This document shows positions 5,619 through 7,970 of a DNA stretch of 7,970 nt, piece by piece (within the stretch, counting starts at the first letter, position 1; every line of letters begins with the position of its first letter). The stretch lies in the NCBI GenBank assembly GCA_021851625.1, contig JAJZCX010000058.1:1-7970 (forward strand). Reading direction: 5' to 3'. The position numbers and the translations under genes are program-made. A model generated the notes under the pieces. The model was not told the DNA's origin and did not search any database. It saw only the letters and a list, made by a program, of their open reading frames with translations. This DNA is from Acidobacteriota bacterium (GTDB taxonomy: Bacteria > Acidobacteriota > Terriglobia > Terriglobales > Acidobacteriaceae).

Positions 5619-6692
5619 ATGCAAACTTTGCAACAGATTTTGCGGCAGACGATTGAACAGCGCGCGCCGCTGAGTCGCATGGATGCGACCGCGGCCATGC
5701 ACGCGATTTTGGCCGATGCCGACAACCAGATTCCCGATGCGCAGATCGCCGCATTGCTGGCCGCGTTGGCCGTACGTGGCGTTGCGGCAGAGGAGTTGGC
5801 GGGTTTTGTCGATGCCATGCGCGCCGCGGCTATTCCCATGCCCATTGGTGAGGACGAGCGCGCGCAGTTGGTGGACACCTGCGGCACGGGCGGCGATGCC
5901 AGCGGTACCTTCAACATTTCTACCGGCGCGGCGTTGGTGGCCGCTGCGGCGGGAGCAAAAATCGCCAAGCATGGCAATCGCGGCATCACTTCGCGCTGCG
6001 GCTCGGCGGATGTGCTGGAGGCGTTGGGCGTGCCGGTACATCTGGCTCCGCAGCCTGCGGCAGAGTGTTTGCGCCAGACGGGCTTCGTCTTTTTATTTGC
6101 GCCGACCTTTCATCCAGCGATGCGGCGCGTGCAGCCGCTGCGGCGTGCATTGGGCTTTCGCACCGTCTTCAACATTCTTGGGCCGCTGGCCAATCCGGCG
6201 GGTGCGCGCAGGCAGGTGGTGGGTGTCTTCGCGCGCGCGATGGCTCCGCTGTTGGCAGAGGCGATGCGCCTGCTCGGCGTGGAACATGGATTGGTTGTGC
6301 ATGGACAAAGCGCGCCGGAGCCGTCTGCCGCGGGCATCGATGAGCTTTCACTCGCCGGCCCCAGCCTGCTGGCAGAGCTGCACGCAGGTCGCGTGACCGA
6401 GCGTCTGCTGACGCTGAGTGAAGTGGGATTGCCCACGGCACCGCTCTCCGCGCTGATGGGCGGCGATGCGCAGCAGAACGCTGCGTTGTTGACGGAAATC
6501 TTTGCCGGGCAGACCGGACCGCGCCGCGATATTGTGGTGTTGAATGCGGCGGCTGCGCTCTGCGTTGCCGGATTGGCACCCACGCTGCGCGACGGGGTTG
6601 CGCAGGCAGCCGCGGCCATTGACTCTGGCGCGGCGCGGCGTACACTGTCCGCATTGGTGGACTTTGGCGCGACTGCACACTCCGCCGTCTAG
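5619..6692 (+). CDS. trpD: Anthranilate phosphoribosyltransferase
   Basis: TrpD joins anthranilate to PRPP to give phosphoribosyl-anthranilate, the second step of tryptophan synthesis. It has 357 residues, near the family norm of about 340. Visible motifs are the PRPP loop DTCGTGGD (86-93), NISTGAA (99-105), KHGNR (117-121) with SRCGSADVLEALG (125-137), FAPTFHPAM (160-168), RTVFNILGPLANPAG (181-195), VVGV (200-203) and the metal-binding D240-E241 in GIDELS. The ATG at 5619 is preceded by GGGAG at 5611-5615, closer than usual. The N-terminus MQTLQQILRQ is plausible for the family. No other trp genes are in view; trpD is divergent from sucC and is followed after 44 bp by an acyltransferase-like gene, perhaps cotranscribed. 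Confidence 0.97.
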   Translation: MQTLQQILRQTIEQRAPLSRMDATAAMHAILADADNQIPDAQIAALLAALAVRGVAAEELAGFVDAMRAAAIPMPIGEDERAQLVDTCGTGGDASGTFNISTGAALVAAAAGAKIAKHGNRGITSRCGSADVLEALGVPVHLAPQPAAECLRQTGFVFLFAPTFHPAMRRVQPLRRALGFRTVFNILGPLANPAGARRQVVGVFARAMAPLLAEAMRLLGVEHGLVVHGQSAPEPSAAGIDELSLAGPSLLAELHAGRVTERLLTLSEVGLPTAPLSALMGGDAQQNAALLTEIFAGQTGPRRDIVVLNAAAALCVAGLAPTLRDGVAQAAAAIDSGAARRTLSALVDFGATAHSAV

Positions 6693-6724
6693 CTACGGAG
6701 CGCGACCGCGAGTAACTATCCATC

Positions 6725-6732
6725 GAAGGAGG
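6725..6732 (+). promoter_or_regulatory. Strong ribosome-binding site of the acyltransferase-like gene
   Basis: GAAGGAGG ends four bases before the ATG at 6737 and is close to the ideal anti-16S match. Translation initiation therefore still looks intact, although the gene itself appears shortened. Confidence 0.75.
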
Positions 6733-6736
6733 CGTT

Positions 6737-7315
6737 ATGCCTGCGACACTCGAAGCGACACGCAACTGCAAACCGCTGCCAGAGGCCGAGGTGGTCTACT
6801 CGCGCTGGATCGCGCATTTGGACGCGGAGTTTACGCGGCACCAGAACATCGACCGGCGGTCAGAGATTGTGCGCGATGAATTGCACCAGTTGTTCTTGGG
6901 GCGTCCGCACGGCGGCAAGCTGAACTTTACGCTGGATACGGAACTGCCCTTCAATGTATTGGAGCTGACGCTGGACCCGCGCAACATTACGTTTGAGGCT
7001 GAGTGCTACGACGACGTGGATGCGGAGTTGTACGCGCTGCGCAAGCCATTGCTCTGGTTCTGGCGCATGTTTGACCGCTCGCCCGTTGGGCTGAACCACT
7101 GGGTGGGCGTGCGCCTGCGCTCCATGCTGGGCCATCACATCTTTCGCCACATGGGTCATGGCGTAAATATCTGCCACAACGTTACGTTCACCTTCGGCTA
7201 CAACCTGATTTTGGAAGACAACTGCACTGTGCGCTCCAATGTGCTGTTGGACGATCGCAGCGAGTTGATCGTGCCCAGCGGAGCTGTGGTTGCAGAGAGT
7301 TTTCCGCGTCGATAG
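6737..7315 (+). pseudogene. Hexapeptide-repeat (left-handed beta-helix) acyltransferase-like gene, shortened
   Basis: The open frame gives 192 residues. Residues 1-140 form a mixed domain with no motif I can assign, including LNFTLDTELPFNVLELTLDP and RKPLLWFWRMFDRSPVGLNHW. From about 141 there are beta-helix-like rungs: VNICHN, VTFTFGYN, LILEDN, CTVRSN and VLLDDR. Such proteins normally continue with many more rungs and an active-site histidine; here only SELIVPSGAVVAESFPRR follows. The VPSGAVVAESFP piece resembles the capping VPxGxVVAGxPA motif of these enzymes, so either an internal deletion joined the early rungs to the cap or the 3' end was simply lost. A shortened but expressed protein is possible because the start and ribosome-binding site are good. 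It follows trpD by 44 bp and precedes a repeat-rich gap. Confidence 0.6.
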
Positions 7316-7344
7316 GCATTGAGCGATTTCTGTGTACGGACGAA

Positions 7345-7387
7345 CCGCAGATCTCTCCACTGCGCTGCGGTCGTGGTCGGGATGACA
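7345..7387 (-). repeat. Dispersed palindromic-type repeat, copy A (minus orientation)
   Basis: Read on the minus strand it begins TGTCATCCCGA and ends AGATCTGCGG, 43 bases long. The ends match copy B at 7488-7527 closely while the middle differs. Sequences with TCATTCCGAGC...GAATCTGC are, to my knowledge, widely scattered in intergenic regions of some bacterial genomes, including Acidobacteriota. Confidence 0.65.
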
Positions 7388-7487
7388 AATTGTGGCTGTA
7401 TTGTGCGTATCGACAACGCAAAAAAATACAGAGTACGAACAAAAAAACGGTGTACTTCGGAGCGAACGCTTCGCGTCACAAATACAC

Positions 7488-7527
7488 TGTCATTCCGAGC
7501 GAACGCAGTGAGTCGAGGAATCTGCGG
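7488..7527 (+). repeat. Dispersed palindromic-type repeat, copy B (plus orientation)
   Basis: It begins TGTCATTCCGAGCG and ends GAGGAATCTGCGG, 40 bases long. It faces copy A in inverted orientation across a 100-bp spacer. The outer 8-11 bases at each end are the conserved parts, and a TTCC/GGAA pairing near the ends would allow a weak hairpin. Confidence 0.7.
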
Positions 7528-7631
7528 TAAAAAAATGGCTCCGTTGCATCCTCCGCGCAAGTGGAGAATAGGCGGGCGCGTGCTACCATCGCTGAGGGCG
7601 CGCTCCATGCCGCCGCAACCGTATCCAGTCC

Positions 7632-7970
7632 ATGAATCTGCACATCGTTCTCATCTTGTTTCAAGTCGCCGTGTTGCTGTTTGCGCTCAGCCTGCATGAG
7701 GCCGCGCATGGCTGGATGGCCAGTCGCTGCGGCGACCAGACGGCGCGCATGTTGGGTCGCATCACGCTGAACCCGCTGCCGCACATCGACATGGTGGGCA
7801 CGATTCTGGTGCCTGCACTCTCCATCTTTGCCGGATGGCCGTTGATTGGCTGGGCCAAGCCCACGCCGGTGAATACGCGCAACTTCAAGAATTTTGTCCG
7901 CGACGACGTGATGACCACGCTGGCCGGCCCCATGAGCAATTTGCTAATGGCCGTGGCCTCGTTGGTGTTG
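7632..7970 (+). CDS. Site-2 protease family (M50) membrane metalloprotease, N-terminal part (3' end outside window)
   Basis: The frame runs from the ATG at 7632 to the window edge without a stop, giving 113 residues. It starts with a hydrophobic segment, MNLHIVLILFQVAVLLFALSL, that runs directly into the zinc-binding HEAAH motif (H22, E23, H26), the catalytic signature of intramembrane site-2 proteases. NPLPHIDMVGTILVP (47-61), GWAKPTPVNTRNFKN (73-87) and AGPMSNLLMA (98-107) follow; these match the short, PDZ-less M50 group in which GWAKPVPVN and AGPxxN are conserved. The remaining transmembrane segments should lie beyond the window. The ribosome-binding site is weak. The substrate is unknown. 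The nearest upstream gene is 316 bp away, so it probably has its own promoter. Confidence 0.93.
   Translation, partial: MNLHIVLILFQVAVLLFALSLHEAAHGWMASRCGDQTARMLGRITLNPLPHIDMVGTILVPALSIFAGWPLIGWAKPTPVNTRNFKNFVRDDVMTTLAGPMSNLLMAVASLVL

Larger units (their letters stand above)
7316..7631. other. Non-coding 316-bp gap with dispersed repeats
   Basis: No convincing gene lies here. The gap holds two inverted copies of a roughly 40-bp repeat (7345-7387 and 7488-7527), A-rich runs near 7420-7447, a 5-bp inverted repeat AGTAC/GTACT (7432-7436 with 7452-7456), and a 10-bp direct repeat GAGCGAACGC (7460-7469 and 7497-7506). The first of these direct repeats is part of a small hairpin, GCGAA-CGC-TTCGC. 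The promoter of the M50 protease gene probably lies in its last 100 bp, but no clear -35/-10 pair was found. Confidence 0.7.

Noticed and set aside
7319..7699. 126-codon + strand open frame across the repeat gap
   Set aside because: It is made largely of repeat sequence and overlaps the M50 protease gene out of frame.

Overview
The window most likely comes from a Gram-negative member of the Acidobacteriota (Terriglobia-like). The evidence is indirect: GC-rich DNA, an LPS gene (kdsB), a signal-peptide beta-barrel protein, and the order sucC, sucD, ndk. No rRNA or other taxonomic marker is present, so the phylum is an inference.

Layout. On the + strand, 2-424 is the 3' end of kdsB (CMP-Kdo synthesis) and 519-1355 is a predicted outer-membrane beta-barrel protein. 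A minus-strand block follows, read from high to low coordinates: sucC (5467-4289), a small four-helix-bundle (23S rRNA intervening-sequence/Avd-like) gene (4237-3866), sucD (3844-2969), ndk (2809-2396, TTG start) and an aldo/keto reductase (2362-1379). From a divergent intergenic region at 5468-5618, trpD (5619-6692) runs on the + strand. Next come a shortened hexapeptide-type acyltransferase gene (6737-7315), a 316-bp repeat-bearing gap, and the 5' part of a site-2-protease (M50) gene (7632-7970) cut by the window edge.

Function. Most genes are housekeeping. SucC and SucD are the two subunits of succinyl-CoA synthetase, which makes ATP or GTP in the TCA cycle, and Ndk balances the nucleoside triphosphate pools. 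TrpD performs the second committed step of tryptophan synthesis. KdsB and the barrel protein belong to the outer envelope.

The most unusual structure is at 3846-4291. The four-helix-bundle gene sits between sucC and sucD and is bracketed by two inverted arrays of 7-bp units (consensus TAGCNNN). The arrays supply the stop codons of sucC and of the four-helix gene, place stop codons in all three frames in both directions, and carry the likely ribosome-binding site of sucD. It looks like a compact inserted cassette resembling rRNA intervening sequences, but placed inside a core metabolic operon. A second repeat type, an inverted pair of about 40-bp dispersed repeats, lies at 7345-7527 just downstream of the damaged acyltransferase gene.
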